Shown: piece after piece, positions 21,195 through 31,835 of the stretch
Numbering within the stretch: the stretch's first letter is position 1
How the letters are laid out: every line of letters begins with the position of its first letter
Origin: Dipteris shenzhenensis
Lineage: Eukaryota > Polypodiophyta > Polypodiopsida > Gleicheniales
DNA: 64,000 bases
Direction: 5' to 3' (one strand)
NCBI GenBank assembly: GCA_047967505.1
Contig: CM106539.1
The notes under the pieces: generated by a model
The model's database searches: none
Seen by the model: only the letters and a program-made list of their open reading frames with translations
Told to the model about the DNA's origin: nothing
Translations under genes and position numbers: made by a program

Positions 21195-22609
21195 GATGCA
21201 AATAAAGCAAAATCCCAAATGCTAGTACCTGCAAGAGAGAATCACACCAAATACCAAGTGCATCCAAATGTGTATGCCACAATAGAGTGAAATATCACAA
21301 AAAACTCAAAGCTCAAAGCATCTGACTCATGTGCATATACTATGCATCCATATGAGCAAATCTGGCCCAAAAGAAAATGCCAATAACTGCCAAATGACTC
21401 AAGCATAAACACTGTCCACTGGCATATGCATCAATAATGTCTCATCCAAGAGAGCATAGCACTATCAGTGCATCACCTGCAATGTTTCAAAGCTGTCCCT
21501 CAGCATAAAATAGCATCCATGTGCAAAGCGTCCATAAAAAATAGCATCCCACAAGGCAATTTGGGCCTATCAGCGCATCCAACAAGGACCGCAATGCATC
21601 CAAATGGCCTATAAATCATCCACTGCAACCCAATGCATACCACGAATGAGCGCACACTGCTCAAACTGCAACCAGAGTGATCTGCATAAGGTATGCTCAA
21701 GAAATCATAGTCCCACAGTAATGAGCGCTACTGAAAATAGAACCTGAGATGCTTCAAAACATGGGCGCCATTGCATAATCGGACTCAGCAAGAAAATCTG
21801 CAAATATCTCTCTTCTGCCAGAACTCCAAAATCCCAACCGATGAATGAGAAATGGGAGTCAACACTTATCCACTGCCATGTGGCATAAATCTAAGGTTTC
21901 AAAACCTTAGCATGAAAAATGCATAACTGAGAGACGAAATCGAATACACAGAGATTTATAACTTTGAAAATCCTCCACCGAATCACGCAAGAACTGATAG
22001 GTAGGGGTTTTTGGGCGTCCAGAACGCAATGGGACAAACGGTTTTGGAAACCGTGGCCTCAATCACTGGGTCCAACACACGGACTGAAAAACGTTTTTGG
22101 AAACAGAGCTATCTGTAAACTCCACCGGAGTGCGAATGATGAGCAACATAGAAGTTTTAGGACCTCCTGAGTCCACCGGAACTGACAGATCTGCAAATGG
22201 TTGCTCCAAACTTGAGTTCCAACACCCGGGCAAAAAAACGCAGGAATTGACACAATGAGTCAGAAATCCACTGAAATGATCTCAGATTCAAGAATGAAGG
22301 TGTTTCCAAGCTCCTGAAGTAATGTGGACACCAAAAGCAAGCAATAGTTGCCTCCACAAGTCAATACGAAGTCTCTGTCATCGAACGGAACAGGGAAAAG
22401 CTCAAAAAACCACTTTTTCTTTGAAAGCTCTTAACAGGCTCTCAAAACCACTTTGTAAAGCCAAAGTGACTTTTCCAAAGGTTCCTCCAAGTCTCTGCAC
22501 ACTCGGATGCAAGTAAAGTCACCCACAAAGCTTCCCACAGAGCTTCTCCTTCCTCCCACAGAGCTGCTGAGCTTCCAAGCATTCACGCACGCTCAGCTAG
22601 ATCACCCGG
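21195..22609 (-). other. Copia-2 untranslated leader
   Basis: About 1.4 kb between PBS and gag with no retroelement protein. Rich in short ORFs on both strands, none recognised. Long leaders of this kind are common in plant Copia RNAs. Confidence 0.7.
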
Positions 22610-22621
22610 GCTCTGATACCA
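22610..22621 (-). promoter_or_regulatory. Copia-2 primer binding site (tRNA-iMet)
   Basis: GCTCTGATACCA on +, which is TGGTATCAGAGC on the element strand, two bases from the 5' LTR. Confidence 0.95.
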
Positions 22622-22623
22622 GT

Positions 22624-22793
22624 TGAGAGTGCTCTCAACGGAAGCAAGAATGGAAGAAGGAGAGAGAGAGACAGAGAGCCACACAAGTTTGGTGGGTGCA
22701 GAACCACCCTAATCTTCTTTTTCATTCATTTATATATGTGTTTGAGTATTGTACATAACTGGGGTTAAGGCACAGTGACCTTTAACCCCCACA
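22624..22793 (-). repeat. Copia-2 5' LTR
   Basis: 170 bp, TG...CA, one mismatch with the 3' LTR. Followed by GTGGG (22794-22798), the right target duplication. Confidence 0.95.
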
Positions 22794-23310
22794 GTGGGAG
22801 GATGGGAGTGGGAATGGGGGAGGTGGGGGTGGAAGTGGGAGGGGTGGGGTGGGAGGATGGGAGAGGGAGTGGGAATGGGGGAGGTGGGGGGGTGGGGAAA
22901 TGGGAGTGGGAGTGGGAGAGGGAGTGGGAGGATGGGAGTGGGAGGGGTGAGGTGGGAGGATAAGGGTGGGAGAATGGGAGTGGGAGTGGGAATGGGGGGG
23001 GGAGGGGTGGGGGTGGGAGGATAGGAGTGGGAGTGAGAGGTGGAGGTGGGAGGATGGGAGTGGGTGGGAGAATGGGAGTGGGAGTGGGAGTGGGAGTGGG
23101 AGTGGGAGAGGGAGTGGGAATGGGGGAGGTGGGGGTGGGGTGAGGGTGGGAGTGGGAGGGGTGGGGTGGGAGGATGGGAGTGGGAGAGGGAGTGGGAATG
23201 GGGAAGGTGGAAGAATGGGTGTGGGCGTGGGAGTGGGAATGGGGGAGGTGGGGTGGGAGGATGGGGGTGGGAGTGGGAGTGGGGTGGGAGGATGGGAGTG
23301 GGTGGGAGAG
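22794..23310. repeat. G-rich minisatellite, right half
   Basis: Same GGGAGTGGGA/GGGGGAGGTGGGG units as 16570-16864. Before Copia-2 inserted, the two halves were one array of roughly 800 bp. Confidence 0.95.
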
Positions 23311-23629
23311 GGAGAGAAGATAATCTAATGGAGAGGCCAATGGGAGAGGAGATAATAATATAGAAGGACCAATGAGAGAGAAGCACTTAAATTCTTATAT
23401 ATACTCTCCTTCTCTCATTGTTTCTCTCATTTCAACAAGGAAGAGCAAGAGGAGAAGCAAAAAGAGGAGAAAGAGCAAAAGCAAGCACAAGCATAGATCT
23501 CAACTTCTTTCCAGGTACTTTTTTTTAAATTTGTATTCTTTGAAATTTTATTATAGAGAGAGAACTTAGAGAGAAAAAAGTGAAGGAAAGACTTTTAGAG
23601 AGAGATTATAAGAGAGAGATTCTTGCTGC
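23311..23629 (+). promoter_or_regulatory. possible promoter and 5' transcript region
   Basis: Two CCAAT boxes (23337-23341, 23369-23373) precede TATATATA at 23396-23403 at plausible spacing. A purine-rich stretch follows. TTCCAG|GTACTT near 23512 could be a splice donor, and the T-rich run after it looks intron-like. No ORF begins here. If it is a promoter, it would drive transcription into the GA-rich satellite. It may equally be a decayed LTR. Confidence 0.3.
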
Positions 23630-25500
23630 CTCGGCAGCAAAAGAGAGAGAGAGAGAGAGAAAGAGAGAGGGAGAGAGAGGAGAGACTTTTAGAGAGAAAG
23701 AGAAAGAGAGAGGAGAGACATTTAGAGAGAGAGGGTGAGAGGTAAAAGAGAGAGAGAGGAGGGAGAGAGAGAGAGTGGGGGGAGAGAGAGAGAGAGAGAG
23801 GGGGGAGAGAGAGAGAGTGAGGAGAGAGAGGGGAGAGAGGGGGAAGGGAGAGGGGGGGGCAGCGCGAGAGAGAGGGGGAAGGGAGAGAGGGGAGGCGAGA
23901 GAGAGAGGGGGGGCTGCACGAGAGAGAGGGGGGGAGAGAGAGAGAGAGGGGGGGAGAGAGGGGGGGAAAGAGAGAGGGGGGGGAGGTCGCTGCCGCGGCA
24001 GCGAGAGAGAGAGGGGGGGAGAGAGAGAGAGGGCAGGGGAGAGAGGGGGCAGAGGAGGGAGGCCGATGCCAGCAGCAGCATGAGAGAGAGGGGGGAGAGA
24101 GAGAGGGGGGGAGAGAGAGCCACAAGAGAGAGAGGGGAAAGAGAGAGAGAGGGGGAGGCCGCTACCGCAGCAGCGCGAGGGGGGGGAGAGAGGGCGGGGG
24201 AGAGAGGGGGGAGAGGGGGGAGGCCGCTGCCAGCGGCAGCGCGAGAGAGAGGGGGGAGAGAGAGACGGGGGAGGCCACTACCATGGCAGCACGAGGGGGG
24301 AAGAGAGAGGGGAGAGAGGGGGGAGGCCACCATTGGGAGAGGGGGGGAGAGAGAGAGAGGGGAGGGGAGGCCACTACCGCGGCAACGAGAGAGAGAGGGA
24401 GGGGAGAGAGAAGGGGAGGGAGAGAGAGAGAGAAGGGGGGGCCGCTGCCGTGGCAACGGGAGAGAGAGGGGGGGAGAGAGAGAGGGGGGGGAGGCCATTG
24501 CCACGGCAGCACGAGGGGGGGGGAGAGAGAGAGAGAGGGGGGGAGAGAAGGGGGGGAGAGAGGGGAGAGAGGGTGGAGGCCGCTGCCAGCAGCAGCGCGA
24601 GAGAGAGGGGGGGAGGCCGCTGCCACGGCAGCGGAGAGAGGGGAGGAGAGAGAGGGGGGAGGGGAGGGGAGAGAGAGAGGGGGGGCCACACAGCGAGAGA
24701 GAGAGGGGGGGAGAGAGAGAGGGGGGAGGTTGCTGCCATGGTAACAAGGGAGAGAGAGGGGGGGCAGCGCGAGAGAGAGGGGGGAGAGAGAGGGGGGAGA
24801 GAGAGGGAGGGGAGGGGAGGCCGCTACCGCGACAGTGAGAGAGAGGGGGAGAGAGAGAGGGGGGGCAGAGAGAGAGAGAGGGGGGGAGAGAGACAGGGGG
24901 GGAGCTGCTGCCGCGGCAGCGAGAGAGAGGGGAGGGGGCAGTGCGAGGGGGGAGAGAGAGGGGGGAGAGAGAGAGAGGGAGGGGAGGGGGCAATGCGAGA
25001 GAGGGGGGAGAGAGAGGGGTGAGAGAGAGAGGGAGGGGAGGGGAGGCCGCTACCGCGGTAGCAAGAGAGAGGGGGAGGGAGAGAGAGAGAGAGGGAGGGG
25101 GGGGCACTGTCGCAGCAACGAGAGTTAGAGGGGGGAGGAGAGAGAGAGGGGGGGCCGCTGCCGCGGCAGTGAGAGAGAGGGGGGGGAGAGAGAGAGAGGG
25201 GAGGGGGCAGCGAGAGAGAGAGGGAGGGCCGCTGCCGCGGCAGCGAGAGGGAGGGGGGAGAGAGAGAGGGGGGGGAAGGCCGCTGCCGCGGCAACGAGAG
25301 GGAGAGAGGGGGGAGAGAGAGAGAGAGGGGGGGGAGGCCGGTGCGCGAGAGAGGGGGGGGAGAGAGAGAGGGGGGGGAGGCCGCTGCTGCGGCAACGCGA
25401 GGGAGAGAGGGGGGAGAGAGAGAGTGGGGAGAGAGAGAGAGAGGGGGAGAGAGAGTGGGGAGCGCAAGTGAGAGAGAGAGAGAAAAGGAGAGGAGAGAGT

Positions 25501-25536
<36 letters not shown>

Positions 25537-25560
25537 AAATGAAGAGGAGGGGTGAGAGTA
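23630..25560. repeat. GA-rich satellite with periodic GC palindromes
   Basis: Nearly pure purine on + (GAGAGAGAGGGGGGAG), broken about 20 times by versions of GAGGCCGCTGCCGCGGCAGC, followed by GCGAGAGAG. The best copies (for example about 23985, 24905, 25155, 25230) are perfect or near-perfect palindromes centred on CCGCGG. Others carry CpG-to-TpG or CpA changes (CCACGG, CCATGG). Spacing varies from about 40 to 140 bp. Frames of up to 581 codons on the reverse strand are Ser/Pro/Leu repeats and not proteins. Confidence 0.95.
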
Positions 25561-25745
25561 GACTAAGATGAGAGGAAACGTAGACTAGAGCGAAGAGGAA
25601 AGAGAGAGAGAGAAGAGAAAAGGAGAGGGAGAGGAGGGATGAGAAAGAGAGAAGCGTACTAGAGTGAGAGAGAGAGAAGCATACTAGCGTGAGAGAGAGA
25701 AGAAGAAGAGAGCAGATGAGAGAGATTGACGAGAGATGGACGAGA
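25561..25745. other. no gene seen, A/G-rich decay of the satellite
   Basis: AGAGAGAG mixed with unique sequence; GCGTACTAGAGTGAGAGAGAG and GCATACTAGCGTGAGAGAG form a short repeat at about 25653-25700. Confidence 0.5.
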
Positions 25746-26172
25746 GATGAAAATTTAGAGAGGGAGGACACAAGAGAAAGTACGATCGAGATAGAAAATC
25801 TTACCAATGAAGAGGAGAAATGAGTGGGCGACAATCAAGAAGAGATAAAGGAGAGATGTTTTGATGGAAGAATTTGGGAGCTACGATCAATGAGGCATAT
25901 TAGAGGAGATTGGTGTGTGATTTAGTCGAAACTTAAACAAACAAAACTATAAACCTTGGTGTTTGATGAAAATTTAGAGAGGGAGGGCACAAGAGAAAGT
26001 ACGATCGAGATAGAAAATCTTACCAATGAGGAGGAAAAATGAGTGGGCGATGATCAAGGAGAGATGTTTTGATGGAAGAATTTGGGAGCTACGATCAATG
26101 AGGCATATTACAGGAGATTGGTGTGTGATTTAGTCAAAACTTAAACAAACAAAACTATAAACCTTGGTGTTT
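25746..26172. repeat. tandem duplication of about 210-219 bp
   Basis: Copy 1 25746-25964 and copy 2 25965-26172 share GATGAAAATTTAGAGAGGGA at the start and ATAAACCTTGGTGTTT at the end. They differ by a few substitutions and an 11-bp difference in length. No coding potential. Confidence 0.92.
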
Positions 26173-26400
26173 GAAAAGAGAAACGTGTGGAAACTCGAAT
26201 TTCAAATTTCTCGCCTTTTTTTAAACTATGAATCCTTGTGTTTGAAAAGATAAACGTGTGAAAACTTGAAAATTGTGATAAAAGGCAACCTTGTGTTTGA
26301 AAAGACAAACGTGTGGAAACTTGAAAAGTGTGAAAAGACAAACGTATGCGAAAAGGAAAACTTGTGAAAACTTGAATTTTAAATTTTCCTTTGTTTTTGA
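26173..26400. repeat. short tandem repeat with TTTGAAAAGACAAACGTGTG
   Basis: CCTTG(G/T)GTTTGAAAAGA and AACGTGTGGAAACT recur three to four times at intervals of about 60 bp, starting from the end of the preceding duplication. Confidence 0.8.
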
Positions 26401-26841
26401 ATTTAAAATGAGTTTCACTTCCATTTTCAATTTACTAGTTTAATTTCTCAATTAAATTTTCTTAAATATAGTTTACAGAAATGCATTTTGTTTTGAAATA
26501 TAGTAAACTATAATGCATTTTGTTTTGGAATATAGAAAGTATAATTTTAATTTTATTACATTTTAAATTGAAATTTTAAAAGTAGTTTAACTTACATTCG
26601 TTATTGTTACTTTAATTTATTTCTTTTTAGGGAGAATTAATATATTCTTCTAAGTAAATATTAAATTTTTAATTTTAAGTCTTATTTTCTTAATTTTACT
26701 TTATTTTTTCATAAACTTTAAGTTAAATTGAATTTATTTATATTTCAAATTTTGTGATTTCAAACTAATAAGAATTTACTTTGTCAAAGTTTAAACTTCT
26801 TATGATTGTGAATTAAGTTAAACTAATTTGAATTAAAAAAG
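26401..26841. other. no gene seen, strongly A+T-rich
   Basis: T-rich on +, with stops in all frames; ATTTTGTTTTG(A/G)AATATAG is repeated twice near 26485-26535. Confidence 0.55.
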
Positions 26842-27262
26842 AGTTTGGGGGTTTGGGTTTAAGGTTTAGGGATGAGGGTTTGGGGTTTCAGAGTCAGGGC
26901 TCAGGGTTTGGGGTTAGGGATTAGGGGTTTACGGTTTAGGGTTTGGGTTTGGGTTAGTGTTTAGGGCGTTAGTATTTGGGGGTTAGCGTTTAGGGTTTAG
27001 GGTTTAGGTTTTGGGATTCAGGGTTTAGGGATTAGGGTTTAGGGTTTGGGGGTTAGGGTTTAGGGTTTGGGGGTTTGGGTTTAGGATTTAGGGTTTAGGG
27101 TTTTGAGGTTTGGGTTAAGGGTTTAGGGTTTTGAGGTTTGGGTTTAGGGTTTAGGGTTTTGGGGTTAGGTTTTAGGGTTTTAAGGTTTGGGAGTTAGGTT
27201 TTAAGGTTTGGGAGTTTAGGGTTTAGGATTTTTGGATTTGGGTTTAGGGTTTAGGGTTTGGA
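26842..27262. repeat. interstitial telomere-like array (TTTAGGG)n
   Basis: TTTAGGG units and variants (GGGGTTAGGG, TTTGGGG) with the G-rich strand on +, opposite to 15896-16556. Degenerate, flanked by A+T-rich DNA. Confidence 0.95.
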
Positions 27263-28103
27263 GTCAAGTTAAATTTATAGTTTTTATTATTTAAATTCAA
27301 ATTTATTAAGATTTTAACTTCTTATTAATGTGAATGTTCAATTCTTATGAGTTGTAAGTAAATTAGTTTTTGAAAATATAAATTTTATCTTTTTTAAACT
27401 CACAACCTTAGTGTATTAAAAAGAATAATGGAAAATATATTATTTTTTACTTTTAATTCGCAACCTAAGGATATTAAAAAGAATAATGGAAAAGAAATTA
27501 TTTCTTGCTTTTCTTCGCTTTGACGGTTGGTGTAGTCTAGATTAGCATAGATTAGGACAATAGATTAGCATAGATTAGTTTGTCCTTAGAGGAGAGAACT
27601 CCAAAAAAACCAATCAAAGCCATGCTCAAAATTTCCCGACTCGTTCCTAATCGGAGTCAGTCCATTCGTTCACATTCGGTTTCACAGTCACAACAACCCT
27701 ACCATTTAAGCAATGATTAAGGTTTTTAAACTTTCAAGATGATTGAAAGTTGTATCAGTGGACATGACAGATTACAGTTGAATCAGTTAAGGGACTAGAC
27801 ATAGCAGATTATATTTATACCAGTTGTGGGAGTTGACAGAGCATTTTATACTTATATCAGTTGTGTTAGTTGACAGAGCATTTTGCACTTATATCTGACA
27901 GACTTCAAATTTGTATTCAGAGATCATTGTAAATCCTTATTTTTTTTCACATTTATGCTCTAAGCCTTGTAAAGCCTCCAAAGCATGAAATTGACACTTA
28001 TATGATTGGGAAGAATAAAAACTTGAGGTGTATTAATGGGACTCATTGTACTTTTGATTTTTCAAAGTAATTGTAGTTTGTCAAAGTACCTAAAATTTGT
28101 GTT
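27263..28103. other. no gene seen; short repeats
   Basis: A+T-rich. AATAATGGAAAA(T/G)(A/A)(T/A)ATTAT and GATTAGCATAGATTAG are each duplicated. At about 27800-27900 TATA(T)CAGTTGT(G)(G/T)GAGTTGACAGAGCATTTT appears twice in tandem. It may contain the 5' flank of the next ORF. Confidence 0.5.
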
Positions 28104-30569
28104 GTGCTTGAATATAGGATGGATCTTCAGGCTACAGCATTTGTCAATGGTATGACACTGAAATTAAATGAAAGAATTTATGCCCCAAAAGACTTCACAA
28201 ACTGGACCGTTGTTGACACAACAAAGAAAGCATGGTTCTTGGTCTTAAGTAAAGGAAATCTCATTCTAGTGATGACAAAGAGAGAGTTGGAGAAAGATGA
28301 GTGAGCATCAAATGTATCTTTCTCAAAGAGCAATTTGATTCAAGGGGGCACCTTACTAGGAAAAAAAATTGAAAAAGATAGGAGTACAATGATGATTTAC
28401 ACAAAGTCAAGAATGAGCAACAGATTGTTTCTTCTTTCTAAGAAAGATGCAATGCACTTTGTGATGCCGTCGCCAAAAGCACCTAGATTTCCTGAATTGG
28501 TTCCTGCATTGGAGATCCTCCAACATGTGTGGGAGGAATTTCCCATTGAGGAAGCAAGAAAAATGTAGTCAAAGATTATCCTTGAATACTTTCAGGGTGT
28601 CATTGAACAAGGTTCAACTTCATTAGAGGGACCTAAGGTGCAAGAATCCACACATGAGAAAGGAAGTGATGAGACACGTCATGTAGACCTGGTTCATGGT
28701 AATACAAATGAGAGAGGAACTAGAGTGGATGAGACAGAACACATTGTAGCAATGGATGAGGGTCTTGTACACGTGGATACTTACAAGGGATCTACATCTG
28801 AGATAGGAATTGAATTGGTGGAGATAGGACATGCACATGCATCTCAAAAAGAAATTGAATTGAGTGAGACATGTCATGCATCAGATAAGACAGGACATGC
28901 ACATACATCTCTTGTTCATGGTATTACTCACTTAGATGGTGTAACTCATGAAGTTGATGGAATAACAGAACAAGTGAAGCCCTTAAGTATACTTGAAGTT
29001 GAGGCAATATAAGAAGAAGTAGGGCGATCTAAAGCGGTTCACATAGAGCCCCTAAAAAATAAACCTCGATGTCAAATGCAAAAGGCAAGTACTTCACGAG
29101 CTACAGTTCCAAGTCCTATAACTCAAAAAAGAGGTCGTTCATATACAAAGAAAGGGCAAAGAAGAGAAGAGGAAGAACACGAAGAGGATGCGGAGGGTCT
29201 TGAAATGGAGTCAGATCTAGAAGCAGAAATGTTATCAATGAAGAACCTAAATCTTCGCTTGAATGAGGCTATGACAGATGAGGATCCAAGATATATATGG
29301 GGCCAGAAGACTCAAGTTATACATGCTTCAACAGTGGTCAAAGCAAGTGTCTTCACCAACAGCAGGACCTTAGATATAGTCTATGCTGAAAAGATTTTTC
29401 AAGCTTTGATTGATGGAAAAAAACCAGTTGTTTCTAATTTGGTACTCCGTCCAAGAACATTTTGGCCAGTCATGGGAGATTATAGTCAATCCATCAATTT
29501 CTCTCAGCCTATAGATTTTGAGATGCAATTCACTAAGTTCCTCGGAAAACAAGTTCCCTCACTTCAAGAAGGACAGAGTTCAGTGAATAATCCAGAATGA
29601 CATATAAGGGATGCCAAGAGAAATCTCTTAGCTCATTGTACATTTGAGGCAATAGATGGTCAGCACTATGCCTATGCATGTAATGAGTGCTCTAGAGATG
29701 CATACAAGAAAGGAGAAATTACTTATCAAACCTTCGCGAGTGTGCCTCAATTTCACTACTATTCTGCATGCATTTGTATCTTCAAGAACGAGAAAAAATA
29801 TTTGATTGAGTCGGAAAGACTTAATCATGACATTTATGCACTACGAAAAATCACCTCCACTTCAGAGATGTTGCTCAAAGCTAGGACCATATGGAAAACT
29901 TTTAATTCTCCTTTGACCACTCTCAAAAGAACTGCAACTAAAGTGGAAGCGGATAATCTTGTTGACTTCTACACATGCTTGAGTGCCATTGTACCAAGGG
30001 GAAAGCAGGAAAGAGCAGAGGTGATTACAAGCTTTAAGACAGTAAGGGATAGGTATCAAGACTACACAAGCATACTTTTCCGTAGTGATGAAGTTTTTCA
30101 TCAGATCAAAGACATGTGTCTTGCATGTGAGAAAGGAGATGTCACATATGAGGCTCCATCATTGATTAAAGAGAAGGCAAAGAAGATTGAGAAAAAAGAG
30201 ATGACAGCTCGGATGTGGAGGCCTTTAAGAAACTTACCAAACAAATACACAAGTCTTGCTGCAGAGAAATTAATGTCCAAAGAATGGTTTTTTGGCAAAA
30301 AGGATAAAGATCATTGCATGGAAGATTGCATCATCCTACAGGTCAAGCGTGATGCAGTAAAGAGTGCAATTGAATATTTATTGGCAGAAAAAAATATTCC
30401 AATTAGCCAATGTAAAATTGATCATAGCATTGTGAGGCAGATGGCATCAGCTTTACCGTCAGCTAAACAGAAGGCTTGGGCGCATAAATGGGTGAAGGTA
30501 GAAGATGATGGATCTGAAATTACTCCTTCTATGACAAGTGACATTCCGGAAAATGTGTATGCATATGTC
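28104..30569 (+). pseudogene. unrecognised long reading frame with four in-frame stops
   Basis: One frame of about 820 codons stays open except for stops at 28302 (TGA), 28566 (TAG), 29010 (TAA) and 29598 (TGA). There is no frameshift, so this was one long coding sequence or several exons in one phase. Visible parts: an N-terminal segment (FVNGMTLKLNERIYAPKDFT), a His/Glu/Thr-rich repeat region (about 28638-29012, THEKGSDETRHVD-like), and a basic-acidic linker (KKGQRREEEEHEEDAEGLE). Then comes a globular part with LRPRTFWPVMGDYSQSINF, YACNECSRDAYKKGE and FKTVRDRYQDYTSILFRSDE, and a Lys-rich C-terminus. CNEC and CLAC pairs could bind metal. I do not recognise the family. It runs into Gypsy-3 at about 30570, which truncates it. 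Confidence 0.55.
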
Positions 30570-31200
30570 AGTATCGCAGCCACTTTCTTGGGATCCATTT
30601 CTACCACCTCAGGAGTAATAATGAATTGTAAATATTCAAGTCTTACCATACATAGTACAGTTTTCTTTTTATTTACATAAAGACTGGCTTTCCTCAAAGT
30701 ATTGACCACTATTCTTAAATGTTCGTGATGCTCAGTAACATTTTTCTTGAACACAAGAATGTCATCAATAAAATGTACTACAAACTTCCCGATATACGGG
30801 TGTAGTAAATTGTTCATAAGCATGACGAATGTAGCTGGAGCATTGGTAAGTCCAAACAACATTACCAAAAACTCATAATGTCCAAACATGCTTCTAAAAG
30901 CAGTTTTATGCACATCCTCGGCTCTAATATGGATCTGATGGTAGCCACATTTAAGATCTATCTTACTGAAAATTATGACCCCATGTAACGCATCTAGCAA
31001 ATCATCGGTCCGAGCCATCGGATACCTGTGCTTAATAGTGATATTATTCAATGCTCTGTAATCTATACAGAGGTGAAAAGTATCATCTTTCTTTTTTTTT
31101 AATATCACTGGCGAAGCAAAAGGTGAGAAACTGGGTTGAATCTACCTCAGCTTGAGGTATTCTTCCAGTTGTCTTCGTACCTCTACTTCTTCGATACAAC
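30570..31200 (-). pseudogene. Gypsy-3 reverse transcriptase, truncated
   Basis: Blocks: FHLCIDYRALNNITIKHRYP, VIIFSKIDLKCGYHQIHI, DVHKTAFRSMFGHYEFLVM, FGLTNAPATF and catalytic VVHFIDDILVFKKN (F-I-D-D kept). The residues of palm and fingers are recognisable, but LCIDYRALN and GLTNAPATF differ from the usual forms. The thumb and everything beyond are missing at 30570. A TAG at 31144 precedes the RT in the same frame. Confidence 0.9.
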
Positions 31201-31835
31201 TTAACCTATAGGGAGGTCTATTACAGATTCCGCCCCCGATATTAGTTCAATCTTATGCTCAACATTCTGCTCTAGAGGTAACCCATAAGGTAACTCATCC
31301 CTAAAACAATCAGAGAACTCCTCCGCTATTTGATCAGCCAACTTGGCCATCTCTCCATTTTGGGTAACATCAGTGCTAACCGAAGGACCATCAATCGGCT
31401 CTACCGATGTTGTACAAAGAAACAAAAACTCTTCTTGAGCTTTTTAAACTTCCATTACGGAAACCAACGGTCCTTGAGGTATATCTTTTTCACATCGCAA
31501 GACATACAGCACATCATTCATCTTGAATTGATAAATGTGCTTTTTCAAATCTATGGCTAGATTCTTCCTAGAATGCCAAGCCTTTACCCAGGGCTATGTC
31601 TGCATGAGCAAGCTTTGTCATTTCAAAATGAAGCTTCTCAGCATATTCCTGAATTCGAAGTTCCAACTGGGTAACCCTTTGATCCCATACTTTAGTTAAA
31701 CTTTCGTCTACCATTGTGACTGTATATGCATAGTCAGATGGGCTAGTCTTTAATTTCAGCCTCTTTACAAGCTTGGAGTTAATTACATTCTGCGTTGACA
31801 GTGAGTCAAACAACACAATGACATCATGATTGCCT
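31201..31835 (-). pseudogene. Gypsy-3 protease and pre-RT spacer
   Basis: MLFDSLSTQNVINSKLVKRL aligns with the retropepsin start VLFDSGSTHNFI of plant Gypsy elements, with the catalytic DSG read as DSL. The fold continues (KTSPSDYAYTVTMVDESL, VTQLELRIQEYAEKLHFEM) to a spacer (DIPQGPLVSVMEV). After a TAA at 31446 comes EFSDCFRDELPYGLPLEQNV with HKIELI, the conserved lead-in to Gypsy RT. A frame change separates the protease from the spacer. Confidence 0.8.

Larger units (their letters stand above)
16865..22793 (-). mobile_element. Copia-2: young full-length Ty1/Copia element
   Basis: 5,929 bp on the minus strand, with 170-bp LTRs (TGAGAGTGCTC...CCCCACA as read on +) that differ at a single base. 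PBS, gag, zinc knuckle, protease, integrase, RT and RNase H are all present in Copia order. Two lesions break it: a 1-nt loss in gag near 20650 and a 43-bp tandem duplication at 17789-17874. The LTR near-identity implies a recent insertion, so both lesions are recent or arose during reverse transcription. Confidence 0.96.

Noticed and set aside
16524-23363. Pro/Ser/His-rich and Gly/Glu-rich frames over the G-rich minisatellites
   Set aside because: They are translations of GGGAGTGGGA-type repeats and occur on both strands.
23722-25467. Open frames of up to 581 codons on the minus strand and 367 on + in the GA satellite
   Set aside because: Ser/Pro/Leu or Arg/Glu/Gly repeats follow from the purine repeat itself; there is no domain, no start context and no splice support.
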